Positions 18,948-27,082 are shown, counted from the first letter of the stretch. The stretch: DNA of 64,000 nt from Ideonella dechloratans (GCF_021049305.1 NZ_CP088081.1:558001-622000), one strand, 5' to 3'. Translations and numbers: made by a program. The notes: a model not told the origin generated them from the letters alone.

Positions 18948-19733
18948 ATGACGACCATGAACCCCGCACCCGAACTGGGCCCCCAACTCAAGCAACTGCG
19001 CCTGTCGGGCATCCTCGACTCCCTGGATGCCCGCAACCGCGAAGCCATCCAGGGCAAGCTGGCCTACACCGACTTCCTGGCCCTGCTCATCAGCGACGAG
19101 GTGGCACGGCGTGAGCAAAAGAAGTTCAGCTCCCGCCTGCGCCGAGCCCAGTTCCGCACCACCAAGACGCTGGACCAGTTCGACTTCGAGCGCCTGCCCA
19201 ACCTCAACCGCAGCCTCGTGCACGACCTGGCCACCGGACGGTATCTGCAAGAGAAGGCGCCCGTGCTCATCGTCGGGCCCTGCGGCACCGGCAAGTCGCA
19301 CCTGGCTCAGGCCCTGGGGCACTGCGCCGTGCGCCAGGGCGTCGATGTCATCTTCACCACCTGCGCTTCGCTCACCCAGAGTCTCAACGCCGCGCGCGCC
19401 ACAGGCGGCTACGAACGCAAGCTCGCCACGCTGGCGCGCGTGCCGCTGTTGATCATCGATGACTTCGGCCTCAAACCGCTGCGCTCGCCCGCAGACGAGG
19501 ACCTGCACGACCTCATCGCTGAGCGCTATGAGCAGGCCGCCACCATCGTCACGAGCAACCTGGACTTCCCGGAGTGGGATCAGGCCTTCCCCAACAACCG
19601 ACTGCTGGCCAGCGCCACCTTGGATCGCCTGCGCCACAACGCCTATTGCATGGTCTTGGATGGCGCGTCGTACCGTGCGCCCAGAACCGCCGCTGGCAGC
19701 GTCAAACCCACCCCCGCCAAAGCGGCAAAATAA
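18948..19733 (+). CDS. istB: IS21-family helper ATPase IstB (element 2)
   Basis: 261 residues of AAA+ ATPase: Walker A VLIVGPCGTGKSHLAQ, Walker B LLIIDDFGLKPL, and the SNLDFPEWDQAF region typical of IstB. A purine-rich GGAG (about 18939-18942) precedes ATG 18948. It assists IstA in transposition. Intact. Confidence 0.95.
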   Translation: MTTMNPAPELGPQLKQLRLSGILDSLDARNREAIQGKLAYTDFLALLISDEVARREQKKFSSRLRRAQFRTTKTLDQFDFERLPNLNRSLVHDLATGRYLQEKAPVLIVGPCGTGKSHLAQALGHCAVRQGVDVIFTTCASLTQSLNAARATGGYERKLATLARVPLLIIDDFGLKPLRSPADEDLHDLIAERYEQAATIVTSNLDFPEWDQAFPNNRLLASATLDRLRHNAYCMVLDGASYRAPRTAAGSVKPTPAKAAK

Positions 19734-19828
19734 CCCCGTTCCTCAAACCCTCGGGAGCCCTGTTCAGCAGCCAGAAACTGGCTCCATTACGCCGAACATC
19801 CCTGGCTCCATTACGGCGATCCGTGACA

Positions 19829-19833
19829 GGTTG
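19829..19833. repeat. Target-site duplication (right copy) of IS21-family element 2
   Basis: GGTTG, identical to 17157-17161. Confidence 0.8.
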
Positions 19834-20150
19834 GCGCCATTGGGCCGTCTTGTTGCGCTTGGGGCGCTTGAGCCGCAGCGATAGCCCTTGTTCCCGGTAG
19901 AGGCGGTAGATCCGCTTGACGTTGTCCCGGTAGCCTTCTCGACGCAGCAGGACGTGAACCCGCCGGTAGCCATAGTGCACCCGGGTCTGGGTGATCTCTT
20001 TGATGCGCAGCTTGAGCGCCGCCTCATCCCGCCGCTTGGACTCGTACAGGTAGGTCGAACACGACATGCCCACGATCCTCAGCGCATTGCGCTGGCTGCA
20101 TCCGAAGCGCTGCATCAGCTCCGGCACCAGCGCCCGACGGAATGAGGGGC

Positions 20151-20438
20151 TCAGACTTTTTTTGCGACCACCGCCTGCAGCATGGCCTTGTCCAGGCTCA
20201 GGTCCGCGACGATCTGTTTGAGCTCGCGGTTCTCCTCTTCGAGCTGTCGCAAGCGCCGCAGCTCGGACGGTCCGATACCACCGTACTTCTTGCGCCAGGC
20301 ATAGAACGTCGCGTCGCTGATGCCCATCTTGCGGCACACCTCCTCGACGCTGATGCCCAGTTCGGCCTGCTTCAGTGCGAACGCGATCTGGTCTTCGGTG
20401 AACTTGCTCTTCCTCACGACATGCTCCTGGCCCGTCAC
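20151..20438 (-). CDS. IS3-family OrfA (HTH subunit)
   Basis: 95 residues at most; homologues begin at (M/V)RKSKFTEDQ, so the real start is probably GTG 20417. Helix-turn-helix: ISVEEVCRKMGISDATFYAW. A leucine-zipper-like tail follows (LRRLRQLEEENRELKQIVADL). In IS3 elements this is also the N-terminal part of the fused OrfAB transposase. Intact, but useless without a whole OrfB. Confidence 0.93.
   Translation of the reverse strand: MTGQEHVVRKSKFTEDQIAFALKQAELGISVEEVCRKMGISDATFYAWRKKYGGIGPSELRRLRQLEEENRELKQIVADLSLDKAMLQAVVAKKV
20157..20163 (-). other. -1 programmed frameshift site of the IS3 element (A7)
   Basis: A run of seven A on the minus strand lies two codons before the orfA stop, at the point where OrfB enters in the -1 frame (K-K-V-stop versus K-K-S-L-S). 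This is the standard IS3-family slippery position. I did not fold a downstream stimulator. Confidence 0.8.
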
Positions 20439-20498
20439 GGGCCTTCATCATGCCGGTCGTTCTGTTACTGAACGGTTCGATTTAGTGGGACAGGGTCA

Positions 20499-20675
20499 GA
20501 GTCACCGTGGCTTTGCGGTAGGTAATGCCGCGGGGTATCAATCAGATCTTCCCAACTTCGCTATTTTTTCTCGTTGTCTTCGCTACGAATGGTGCGAGAC
20601 ACGCAGTATTTTCTCAGGTACTTCGATCATCTGACAGTGCTCTGATCGCGCCCGTCGCCGGGCGGCCCCAGGGGA
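20499..20675. other. Gene-free gap between the IS3 element and the ZIP transporter gene
   Basis: About 177 bp with a more AT-rich patch around 20560-20630. No gene or clear terminator is seen. It may be remnant sequence from earlier insertions. Confidence 0.4.
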
Positions 20676-21413
20676 TCAGCCCGCGGCGCGGACGACCCCG
20701 TACATCACCGCAGCACCCAGGGCCGTGAGGCCGATCAGGCGCAGCGAGGCGCCCGGCCCGGCCTGGGAATGGGCTTGGGGCAGGATGTCGGCCACGCCGA
20801 TGTAGAGCAGCACGCCTGCAAAGCCGCCCAGGTAGAGCACCAGCAGGTCGGGCGGCAGGGTGAAGGCCAGCGTGGAGGCCGCGCCCAGCACGGGAGCCAG
20901 GGCGTCCAGAACCAGCATCACCACCGAGTGCGAGGTCTTGTTCCGGTGCAGCAGCATCAGGCCCACGGTGTTCAGGCCGTCGCAGAAGTCGTGCGCGATG
21001 ACGGCCAGGGCCACGGTGATGCCTGCGGCATCGGACACCTGGAAGGCCAGACCGATGCCGGCGCCGTCCAGAAAGCTGTGGCTGATCAGGGCCAGAGCCG
21101 ACACCACGCCGACATGGGGATGGGCGTGATGGGCGTACTCCTCTTCGTGCGCGGTGTGCACCAGCACGAACTTTTCCAGGGCATGGAACAGCAGGAAGCC
21201 GGCGACGAGCGCGACCATGGCCTTCAGCCCGTTCTCGCCCTGCGCGCCCGAGAGTTCGAAGACCTCGGGCAGCAGATCGAAGGCGACCACGCCCAGCATC
21301 ACGCCGGCCGTGAAACCCAGCAGGTGGTGCAGCCGGTCCCGGAATTTCAGGGCCAGCAGGCCGCCCAGCGCTGTCGAGACAAAGGTGAGGAACGACAGGG
21401 CAAGCGCGGTCAT
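20676..21413 (-). CDS. ZIP-family divalent metal transporter
   Basis: 245 residues with about eight hydrophobic segments. The ZIP signature helices are visible: TM4-like LALISHSFLDGAGIGLAF, with the conserved H-S-x-x-D-G pattern, and TM5-like VALAVIAHDFCDGLNTVG, with H-D-F-C-D-G. These contain the His/Asp residues that bind the metal in ZIP/ZupT carriers. A His-rich loop (HTAHEEEYAHHAHPH) precedes TM4, also typical. It probably imports zinc or iron across the inner membrane; the exact metal cannot be told. It is separated from its neighbours by about 90 bp on the tlpA side and lacks an obvious operon partner. Confidence 0.9.
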   Translation of the reverse strand: MTALALSFLTFVSTALGGLLALKFRDRLHHLLGFTAGVMLGVVAFDLLPEVFELSGAQGENGLKAMVALVAGFLLFHALEKFVLVHTAHEEEYAHHAHPHVGVVSALALISHSFLDGAGIGLAFQVSDAAGITVALAVIAHDFCDGLNTVGLMLLHRNKTSHSVVMLVLDALAPVLGAASTLAFTLPPDLLVLYLGGFAGVLLYIGVADILPQAHSQAGPGASLRLIGLTALGAAVMYGVVRAAG

Positions 21414-21505
21414 GGGCGTGAGGTCGGCAATCGGCCATTGTCGCCGAGTGCGGCAGGCCCTGCCGGCGGCTCGGTCTGAGTGTGGGCCGAAGCGCGCTGG
21501 CGGGC

Positions 21506-22015
21506 TCAGGCCTCGGCCAGCAGTTGGCCGATCAGCTGGTGGAGCGCCGTGAAATCGGGCTCGCCCACGTACTTCTTGACGATGTTGCCGTGCTTGTCCA
21601 GCAGGAAGCTGGTGGGAGTGAGTCGCACCTGGCCGAAGGCCTTGGCCGCCTCGCCGGTCTTGTCCAGGGCCACCATGAAGGGCAGGCCGCGGGTCTTGGC
21701 AAAGCCGGCCACGTAGTCGGGCTGGTCGTAGCTCATGGCCACCGCCAGGGTCTCGTACCCTTGTCCCTGGAATTTCTGGTGGGTGCTGACGATCTGGGGC
21801 ATTTCATGCACGCAGGTCGTGCAGCTGGTGGCCCAGAAGTTCACCAGCACCACCTTGCCGCGCAGGGCTGACAAGGCCTGCTGGCGGCCATCCAGCAGGG
21901 ACACCTTCACATCGGGGGCGGCTTCGCGGCTGGAGCAGCCGGACAGGACGAGTGGCGCCGCGGTGGCAGAGGCCAGGAGGCCGGCGACGAGACGAAGGTG
22001 CTGACGGCGACGCAT
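21506..22015 (-). CDS. TlpA-family periplasmic thiol-disulfide protein (lipoprotein)
   Basis: 169 residues with an N-terminal signal ending LVLSGC, a lipobox with Cys26, and an upstream RRR. The thioredoxin fold is seen in VVLVNFWATSCTTCVHEMP (active site C-x-x-C as CTTC), followed by the cis-Pro loop LTPTSFLLDKHGNIVKKYVG. Members reduce or oxidise periplasmic proteins, for example in cytochrome maturation. The CTTC dipeptide is unusual compared with the common CPPC/CGPC, so specificity is open. It is transcribed leftwards, downstream of the degenerate kinase gene with a 60-bp gap. Confidence 0.9.
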   Translation of the reverse strand: MRRRQHLRLVAGLLASATAAPLVLSGCSSREAAPDVKVSLLDGRQQALSALRGKVVLVNFWATSCTTCVHEMPQIVSTHQKFQGQGYETLAVAMSYDQPDYVAGFAKTRGLPFMVALDKTGEAAKAFGQVRLTPTSFLLDKHGNIVKKYVGEPDFTALHQLIGQLLAEA

Positions 22016-22075
22016 ACGCTACCCGAGAGAGTCCTGCAGATGAGCCTGCAGTGTACGTCCCGGCTCCGACACCCC

Positions 22076-23164
22076 TCAGAGGTGGCGGGTGTATTCCGAC
22101 TCCAGCAGGGCCACCAGCTGTCCGGACAGTGCGTCGCGGCCGATGCGGGCGGGGCGCCCCAGGGCGGGCTCCCCTGCCAGGGCGTGCAGGCCTTCGGCGG
22201 CCATTTCGACCCAGACCAGTTGGGGGGCGCGGGCACTCAGGCGGTGGCGCAGACGTTCCACGCGCTCGCCGCCCAGGATGGCCTCGAACAGGATGCCGTG
22301 GGGCAAGCTGTCCTGGCAGAAGCTGGCCGCCTCCTGGACGCTGCCCACGAAGTCCACCAGCATGCCGCTGGTGGACAGGGCCTCGCGCACTTCCGTGCGG
22401 ACGTCGCGCTGGCCGGCGATCACCAGCCAATGGCTGCCCGCCAGGGGCCGCGAGGCCTGGGACAGCGCAAAGGCCGAGGACAGCTGCTCGGCGTCGTCGT
22501 CGCCCACGCCGAAGTCCGCGTCCTGGTTCAGCGTCTGGGGAAAGCCGATCACCAGCTGGGTGACATCCGGCCGGTCCAGGCGCTCCAGCCTCAGGTGTTG
22601 GGCGCGGACCATCTGTTCGATCAGGCACCAGGCCAGGAGCTGGTCGCTGGACGGGGGCTCCTCCGAGGGCTGGGGGTGGCTGGCGGTGAGCTGAAGACGG
22701 GCCTGGGGCGGCCAGTCGTGCAGTTCCAGCCGGATGTCGAGCTGGTCCTGGGCCTGGGCCAGGGCCCAGTCGGTCAGATGCTGGACGAAGCTGTGCAGCA
22801 GGCTGGGGTCCAGCAGCACCGTGGCCGGGTGCATCGCTCGGTGCAACTCCACACCGCGCAGCGCTGCACGTGCTTTCTGCTGCGCCAGGATCTCGCGCAG
22901 GATGGTGGTCAGCGAGACCTCTTCCGGTACCTGATGGACCTCGCCAGCGGCCATGCGGGCCAGCTGCTGGCCCAGCATGCCGATCTGTCGCACCCGTGCC
23001 AGCCGGTCCTGGAGATCCTGCAGCTCAGGCGCCGCCGTCAGAATGGGGCTCAGGGCCTCCAGATGGGCCTGGGCAGCCGAGAGATGCATGGCCACCTCGC
23101 CACCCATCTGGCTGATGATCTGCAGCCAGTAGCGTTCGTTGGTGGCAGGGGCCAGGGCAGTCAT
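22076..23164 (-). CDS. Degenerate histidine-kinase-like/receiver-like regulatory protein
   Basis: 362 residues from ATG 23164; the frame is open to 23707, but that part lies antisense to the EIIA gene. The N-terminal half resembles a dimerisation helix (MGGEVAMHLSAAQAHLEAL ... LGQQLARMA) followed by an ATPase-like region (LDPSLLHSFVQHLTDWALAQA). It lacks clear N, G1 and G2 ATP-binding boxes. The C-terminal part has a receiver-like start (HWLVIAGQRDVRTEVREAL) and HGILFEAILGGE where a phospho-acceptor Asp would be, so it looks like a pseudo-receiver. It is divergent from the PTS genes and could modulate them. A pseudo-kinase role is inference. Confidence 0.6.
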   Translation of the reverse strand: MTALAPATNERYWLQIISQMGGEVAMHLSAAQAHLEALSPILTAAPELQDLQDRLARVRQIGMLGQQLARMAAGEVHQVPEEVSLTTILREILAQQKARAALRGVELHRAMHPATVLLDPSLLHSFVQHLTDWALAQAQDQLDIRLELHDWPPQARLQLTASHPQPSEEPPSSDQLLAWCLIEQMVRAQHLRLERLDRPDVTQLVIGFPQTLNQDADFGVGDDDAEQLSSAFALSQASRPLAGSHWLVIAGQRDVRTEVREALSTSGMLVDFVGSVQEAASFCQDSLPHGILFEAILGGERVERLRHRLSARAPQLVWVEMAAEGLHALAGEPALGRPARIGRDALSGQLVALLESEYTRHL

Positions 23165-23401
23165 GGAACTCTCCGGATGAGCCGACGGGGTCGAGCTTGG
23201 CCAGATTGTGACAAAGTGAAACCCGAGTTTGCAGGGGGGCGGGCAGGGTGGATCCGCTGGTCGAAGATTCGCGTTGTGCCACAGCATGTCGGTGCGCGCT
23301 ACGCTTCTTGGGGGGATGTGTTGGGGGGCGGATCGCGATAATGCCGGGCCGATGACGGCCGATCGTCCGTCAATCCCCTTGTCGATGGCCCGGAAACGCC
23401 C

Positions 23402-23851
23402 ATGCCTGGTTTGCTGATCGTTGCCCACACGCCACTGGCCTCTGCCCTCCGGGCCGTGGCCGCCCATGTCTTTCCGGAGCGGCTGGACCGGGTGCAGGCC
23501 TTGGACGTGGCGCCGGATGAACCCGTCGAACAGGTGGAGGCGCGGCTGCGGGAGGGGCTGGCCGGCATGTCCGGTCGGCCGGTGCTGATGCTGACCGATG
23601 TGTTCGGGGCCACGCCCAGCAATGTGGCGCAACGTCTGATCGATGGGGTGGAGGTCCGTCTGGTGACGGGCGTCAATGTGCCCATGCTGTGGCGTCTGCT
23701 GAGCCATCTGGACGAGCCGCTGGAAGCCTTGGTCGGGCGCGCCGTGGCCGGAGGAAGCCAGGGGGTGATGCAGATCGCCTCGCAGCGCCCGCAGAACCAG
23801 GCCTTAAACTCGCTGTCCCATGATCAAAGCCACGCTCACCATCAGCAATAA
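23402..23851 (+). CDS. PTS EIIA component of the mannose (EIIA-Man) family
   Basis: 149 residues. LLIVAHTPLASAL contains the phosphorylated His (His9) of EIIA-Man, and VLMLTDVFGATPSNVAQRL plus LVTGVNVPMLWRLL match conserved loops. Cytoplasmic; it receives phosphate from HPr. There is no EIIB/C/D partner in the window, so it is probably regulatory, as in many betaproteobacteria that lack sugar-transporting PTS permeases. Its 3' end overlaps ptsH by 32 bp, which suggests coupled translation. Confidence 0.92.
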   Translation: MPGLLIVAHTPLASALRAVAAHVFPERLDRVQALDVAPDEPVEQVEARLREGLAGMSGRPVLMLTDVFGATPSNVAQRLIDGVEVRLVTGVNVPMLWRLLSHLDEPLEALVGRAVAGGSQGVMQIASQRPQNQALNSLSHDQSHAHHQQ

Positions 23852-24089
23852 GCTCGGCTTGCACGCCCGGGCCTCGGCCAAGCTCACCAAGCTGGCCACC
23901 ACCTTCAAGTCTGAGGTGTTCATGAGCCGCAACGAGCGTCGGGTCAATGCAAAAAGCATCATGGGCGTGATGATGCTGGCGGCGGGATTGGGTTCCCAGG
24001 TCGAGCTGGAGGTCGATGGTCCCGACGAGCAGGCCGCCTTCGACGCCATCAAGGCCCTCATCGACGACAAGTTCGGCGAGGGGCAGTGA
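23820..24089 (+). CDS. ptsH: Phosphocarrier protein HPr
   Basis: 89 residues, standard length. Active His15 lies in KLGLHARASAKL, and Ser46 in NAKSIMGVMML is the site phosphorylated by HPr kinase in organisms that have HprK. Transfers phosphate from Enzyme I to EIIA. Starts inside the end of the EIIA gene. Unusually, ptsI does not follow directly; an inverted acyltransferase gene lies between. Confidence 0.96.
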   Translation: MIKATLTISNKLGLHARASAKLTKLATTFKSEVFMSRNERRVNAKSIMGVMMLAAGLGSQVELEVDGPDEQAAFDAIKALIDDKFGEGQ

Positions 24090-24097
24090 AACGCCTC

Positions 24098-24119
24098 CGG
24101 GCGCGAAGGATCGCGCCCG
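24098..24119. terminator. Stem-loop between convergent ptsH and acyltransferase genes
   Basis: A 9-bp perfect GC-rich stem (CGGGCGCGA / TCGCGCCCG) with an AGGA loop in the 36-bp gap between convergent stops. There is no T tract on either side, so this is a possible bidirectional barrier rather than a classical terminator. Confidence 0.55.
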
Positions 24120-24125
24120 AGTGCC

Positions 24126-24998
24126 TCAGAGCCCACCCAGGAAGTGGCGGCGATAGCGGCTGGGCAGGTCGTTCAGGCGCATCAGCATGGGCAGATCGGC
24201 CGTGTTGAAATCCGGATCCCAGGCCGGCGCGCCCAGCACCTTTGCGCCCACCCGCAGGTAACCCTTGATCAGGGCGGGGGGCTCCACCGGCAGATCCTGG
24301 TTCAGTTCTTCCACCGGCAGCGGATGGCGGGGGCGCACCTGGTGCTCCACCGGGGCCAGATGGCTCTGGCTCAGTCGGTGCCAGATGCTGGCCGCGGCAT
24401 GGCCGCCGTCGCGCATACCGATGCTGGCGCAGCCCACCATGGTGTCCAGCCCGTTCTGGTCCATGAACGAGGCCAGAGCACCCCACAACGCCAGGATCAC
24501 GCCGCCGGAGCGGTGGTCCGGGTCCACGCAGGAGCGCCCCAGCTCGGCCAGGCGTTCGCGCAGCGGACGCAGCCGGGTCAGATCGAATTCCGTGTCGCTG
24601 TAGTACCCCCCGGCACGTCGCGCGGCTCCGGGCGTGAGCACGCGGTAGGTGCCGATCACCTGGGCGGGCTGGTCATCCTGGGGCAGGGTACGCACCAGCA
24701 GGTGTTCGCAGAAGTCATCGAAGAGGTCCACGTCCAGACCCTCCGGCGCACCGGGGGGCGGGCGCAGGCGGGCACCCATCTCCTGGGCGAACACCCGGTG
24801 GCGCAGCGCCTGGGCTTCGCGGACCTCGTCCTGGTGGCGCGCCCACAGCACCTCGAAGGTGCCATCGCCGACCGGCGCCGCGGTGTCGACCGTGGCCTTG
24901 CGCACGGGCACCTGGCGTGGGGCGCGGAAGTCCAGCATCCCGATCAGCGGCAGTGTGGGGGTGGGCAGCTCTTTCATGGGCGAGGTCTCCTGATCCAT
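24126..24998 (-). CDS. GNAT-like N-acyltransferase (OlsB/hemolysin-type)
   Basis: 290 residues; a second possible start is ATG 24977, which has its own AGGAG. The pattern YTDTEFDL-type (here YYSDTEFDLTRL), LGRSCVDPDHRSGGVILALW and MDTMVGCASI-like segments match the OlsB/Acyl-ACP-dependent GNAT family, whose members make ornithine lipids or acyl-homoserine-type products. AEFCEHLLV-like DDFCEHLLVRTL also fits. It likely transfers an acyl group in the cytoplasm. Whether the acceptor is ornithine cannot be told; no olsA-like gene is nearby. Its position, inverted between ptsH and ptsI, is odd. Confidence 0.8.
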   Translation of the reverse strand: MDQETSPMKELPTPTLPLIGMLDFRAPRQVPVRKATVDTAAPVGDGTFEVLWARHQDEVREAQALRHRVFAQEMGARLRPPPGAPEGLDVDLFDDFCEHLLVRTLPQDDQPAQVIGTYRVLTPGAARRAGGYYSDTEFDLTRLRPLRERLAELGRSCVDPDHRSGGVILALWGALASFMDQNGLDTMVGCASIGMRDGGHAAASIWHRLSQSHLAPVEHQVRPRHPLPVEELNQDLPVEPPALIKGYLRVGAKVLGAPAWDPDFNTADLPMLMRLNDLPSRYRRHFLGGL

Positions 24999-25108
24999 GG
25001 GGAGATCCTCTCCAGGCCAGGTGACCGTGGCATGACGCAGGATTGACGCTTTGGTGACGAGGTGTTCGGCCCTCCCGGGTGGGTGAGCCGGGCTGCTACA
25101 TTGCTGGC

Positions 25109-26908
25109 ATGAGCATCCAGGTCTTCGGTTTGCCGGTGTCCCGGGGCGTTGCGATCGGCCGGGCGGTGCTGCTGGCCTCCAGCCGCTTCGATGTGACGCA
25201 CCACTTCATCGACCCCGCCGACGTGGGACATGAAGTGGCACGCTTGCGGCAGGCGCGCGACGAGGTTTCGGCCGAGTTGATGGCCCTCAAGCGCGAGGTG
25301 CCGGAAGAGGCTCATGCCGAACTGGTGGCCTTGCTGGACGTGCACTTGATGATGCTGCATGACCCGATGCTGACGGATGCCATCGTCAACTGGATCATCC
25401 AGCGCCACTACAACGCCGAGTGGGCCGTGGCCTCCCAACTGGAGGTGCTGTCTCGCCAGTTCGACGACATGGGCGACGAGTACCTGCGCGAACGCAAGGC
25501 GGATGTCGAACAGGTGGCTGAGCGGCTGATCAAGGTGCTGGTGCGCCACCGCAAGGGGCTGACGGCACCGGACGCCGTGGTGTCTTCGGCTGGGCGTGAC
25601 CAGTCGAGCGAAGAGCCCCTGGTGTTGGTGGCCAATGACATCGCCCCGGCGGACATGCTGCAGTTCAAGCGCAGTCTCTTCACCGGCTTCGTCACCGATG
25701 TGGGAGGGCGAACGTCTCACACCGCGATCGTGGCCCGCAGCATGGACATTCCGGCGGTGGTGGGGGCTCGGGAGGCCAGCCGGCTCGTGCGCCAGGATGA
25801 CTGGGTGGTGATCGACGGGGATGCGGGCATCCTGATCGTCAACCCGCCGCCGATGGTGCTGGAGGAATACCGGTTCCGCCAGCAGCAATCCGAACTGGAG
25901 CGGGCGCGCCTGAAGCGGCTTCGCAACACCCCTTCCGTCACCCTGGACGGCCAGGCGGTGGAACTGCTGGCCAACATCGAACTGCCCAGCGACGCGCCGG
26001 CGGTGCTGGAGGCCGGGGCCGTGGGGGTGGGGCTGTTCCGAAGCGAGTTTCTGTTCATGAATCGCGGCGGGCACCTGCCCGACGAGCAGGAGCAGTACGA
26101 GGCCTACCGTGCCGTGGTGACGACGCTCAACGGCTTGCCGGTGACGATCCGCACCGTGGATGTGGGGGCGGACAAGCCGCTGGATCGGCTCTCCGTCCAG
26201 GAACTGCGCCACGAGCACAGCCTGAATCCGGCGCTGGGCCTGCGGGCCATCCGCTGGAGCCTGTCCGAGCCGGACATGTTCCTGCAGCAACTGCGGGCCA
26301 TCCTGCGGGCGGCCGCCCACGGACGGGTGAGGGTTCTCATTCCGATGGTGGCCCATCTGCAGGAGGCGCAGCAGGTACTGGCGCTGATCGAGCGGGCTCG
26401 CTCCAGCCTGGTGGCAGACGGACTGGCCTTCGGTCCCGTCGAACTGGGCGTGATGATTGAGATCCCTGCAGCGGTGCTGATCCTGCCCAGTCTGCTGCGC
26501 CACTTCGATTTCATCTCGATTGGCACGAATGACCTGATTCAGTATGCGCTGGCCATCGACCGTGCCGACGAAGCGGTGTCACATCTGTATGACCCTTGGC
26601 ATCCGGCCGTGCTGCGGCTGATTGCCCAGGCCATTGAGCAAGCCAATGCCATGGGGCGTGGCGTGAGCGTCTGCGGTGAAATGGCGGGCGACCCGGCCTT
26701 CACCGAACTTCTGCTGGCCATGGGCCTGCGCAGCTTCTCCATGCATCCGGCGCAGATCGGCGCGATCAAGCAGCGGATCCTGCGGGCCGACGCTCGTGCC
26801 CTGGGGGCGGCCCTTCCGGCGGTGCTCGAGGCTGACAACCCTCAAGAGGTCGGTGGTGCGCTGCTCCGCTCGGGGGCAGGACGCGTGCTTCGAGCGGGGC
26901 TTGCGTAG
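25109..26908 (+). CDS. ptsI: PTS Enzyme I (phosphoenolpyruvate-protein phosphotransferase)
   Basis: 599 residues from ATG 25109; an upstream in-frame start at 25079 lacks homologue support. It starts the phosphoryl chain from PEP. The phospho-His domain has GGRTSHTAIVARSMDIPAVVG (active His204). The PEP-binding TIM barrel has GLFRSEFLFMNR, TIRTVDVGADKPL, NPALGLRAIR, GVMIEIPAAVL, FISIGTNDLIQYALA and the active-site SVCGEMAGD (Cys522). All key residues are present. Its stop overlaps the -35 box of the first rRNA operon's candidate promoter. Confidence 0.97.
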   Translation: MSIQVFGLPVSRGVAIGRAVLLASSRFDVTHHFIDPADVGHEVARLRQARDEVSAELMALKREVPEEAHAELVALLDVHLMMLHDPMLTDAIVNWIIQRHYNAEWAVASQLEVLSRQFDDMGDEYLRERKADVEQVAERLIKVLVRHRKGLTAPDAVVSSAGRDQSSEEPLVLVANDIAPADMLQFKRSLFTGFVTDVGGRTSHTAIVARSMDIPAVVGAREASRLVRQDDWVVIDGDAGILIVNPPPMVLEEYRFRQQQSELERARLKRLRNTPSVTLDGQAVELLANIELPSDAPAVLEAGAVGVGLFRSEFLFMNRGGHLPDEQEQYEAYRAVVTTLNGLPVTIRTVDVGADKPLDRLSVQELRHEHSLNPALGLRAIRWSLSEPDMFLQQLRAILRAAAHGRVRVLIPMVAHLQEAQQVLALIERARSSLVADGLAFGPVELGVMIEIPAAVLILPSLLRHFDFISIGTNDLIQYALAIDRADEAVSHLYDPWHPAVLRLIAQAIEQANAMGRGVSVCGEMAGDPAFTELLLAMGLRSFSMHPAQIGAIKQRILRADARALGAALPAVLEADNPQEVGGALLRSGAGRVLRAGLA

Positions 26909-26930
26909 TTCTCAAAAGCTGCGCTATACT
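26901..26930 (+). promoter_or_regulatory. Candidate rrn promoter P1 (operon 1)
   Basis: TTGCGT (26901-26906), an 18-bp spacer and TATACT (26925-26930), giving a start near 26937. The -35 box overlaps the ptsI stop codon. It precedes a leader of about 290 nt. This promoter is unique to operon 1. Confidence 0.6.
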
Positions 26931-27010
26931 GCAAGGCTTCGCTGATCACTGATTGCGGTGGCGGCGAGGCAAGTCAAGCGAAGCGCGAAGCGAAAATCTT
27001 CAAAAAGCGC

Positions 27011-27039
27011 TTGACAAGCAAAAGAGAGCGAATCAAAAT
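27011..27039 (+). promoter_or_regulatory. Candidate second rrn promoter P2 (operon 1)
   Basis: A perfect TTGACA (27011-27016), 17 bp, then CAAAAT (27034-27039, 4 of 6). It lies in the leader and is also unique to operon 1. The -35 also takes part in an imperfect inverted repeat with GTCAAGCG near 26974, so a structural role is an alternative. Confidence 0.5.
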
Positions 27040-27082
27040 TCACCCTCTTCGCTGATGACAAGTCAGCGCGATCGAAAGATCA

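Larger units (their letters stand above)
17162..19828 (+). mobile_element. IS21-family insertion sequence 2 (inside the IS3 element)
   Basis: A 2,667-bp element with ends TGTCAC...GTGACA. The left end has about five copies of a GATCGGCGTAATGGAGCCA-like motif (17169-17288); the right end has two inverted copies (19784-19818). These motifs differ wholly from those of element 1, so the two elements are different IS21-family members and not copies of each other. It carries istA and istB on the plus strand, both intact, and is flanked by a 5-bp duplication (GGTTG). Confidence 0.95.
19829..20163 (-). pseudogene. IS3-family transposase OrfB, N-terminal part
   Basis: Read in the -1 frame relative to orfA from the slippery site: KKSLSPSFRRALVPELMQRF, then CSTYLYESKRR and the HTH_21 region VHYGYRRVHVLLRREGY, ending RNKTAQWRQ where IS21 element 2 is inserted. 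The open frame then continues for 42 residues into the IS21 end before a stop at 19702. Together with 16604-17161 it made a transposase half of about 295 residues. Confidence 0.92.
16588..20498 (-). mobile_element. IS3-family insertion sequence, split by a second IS21-family element
   Basis: Ends carry imperfect inverted repeats: TGACCCTGCACCCGATTCAG at 16588 and, on the other strand, TGACCCTGTCCCACTAAATC ending at 20498. Each is followed within about 30 bp by ACCGTTCAG. Without the inserted element (2,672 bp including one target copy) it is about 1,240 bp, typical of IS3. It encodes orfA and orfB on the minus strand with a -1 frameshift site. No convincing 3-4 bp target duplication is seen at the outer ends, so the insertion may be old or rearranged, or my ends may be a few bases off. 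Confidence 0.85.

Noticed and set aside
16570..20510. A target-site duplication for the IS3-family element
   Set aside because: No matching 3-4 bp at either side of the chosen ends; shifting the ends by a few bases did not help.
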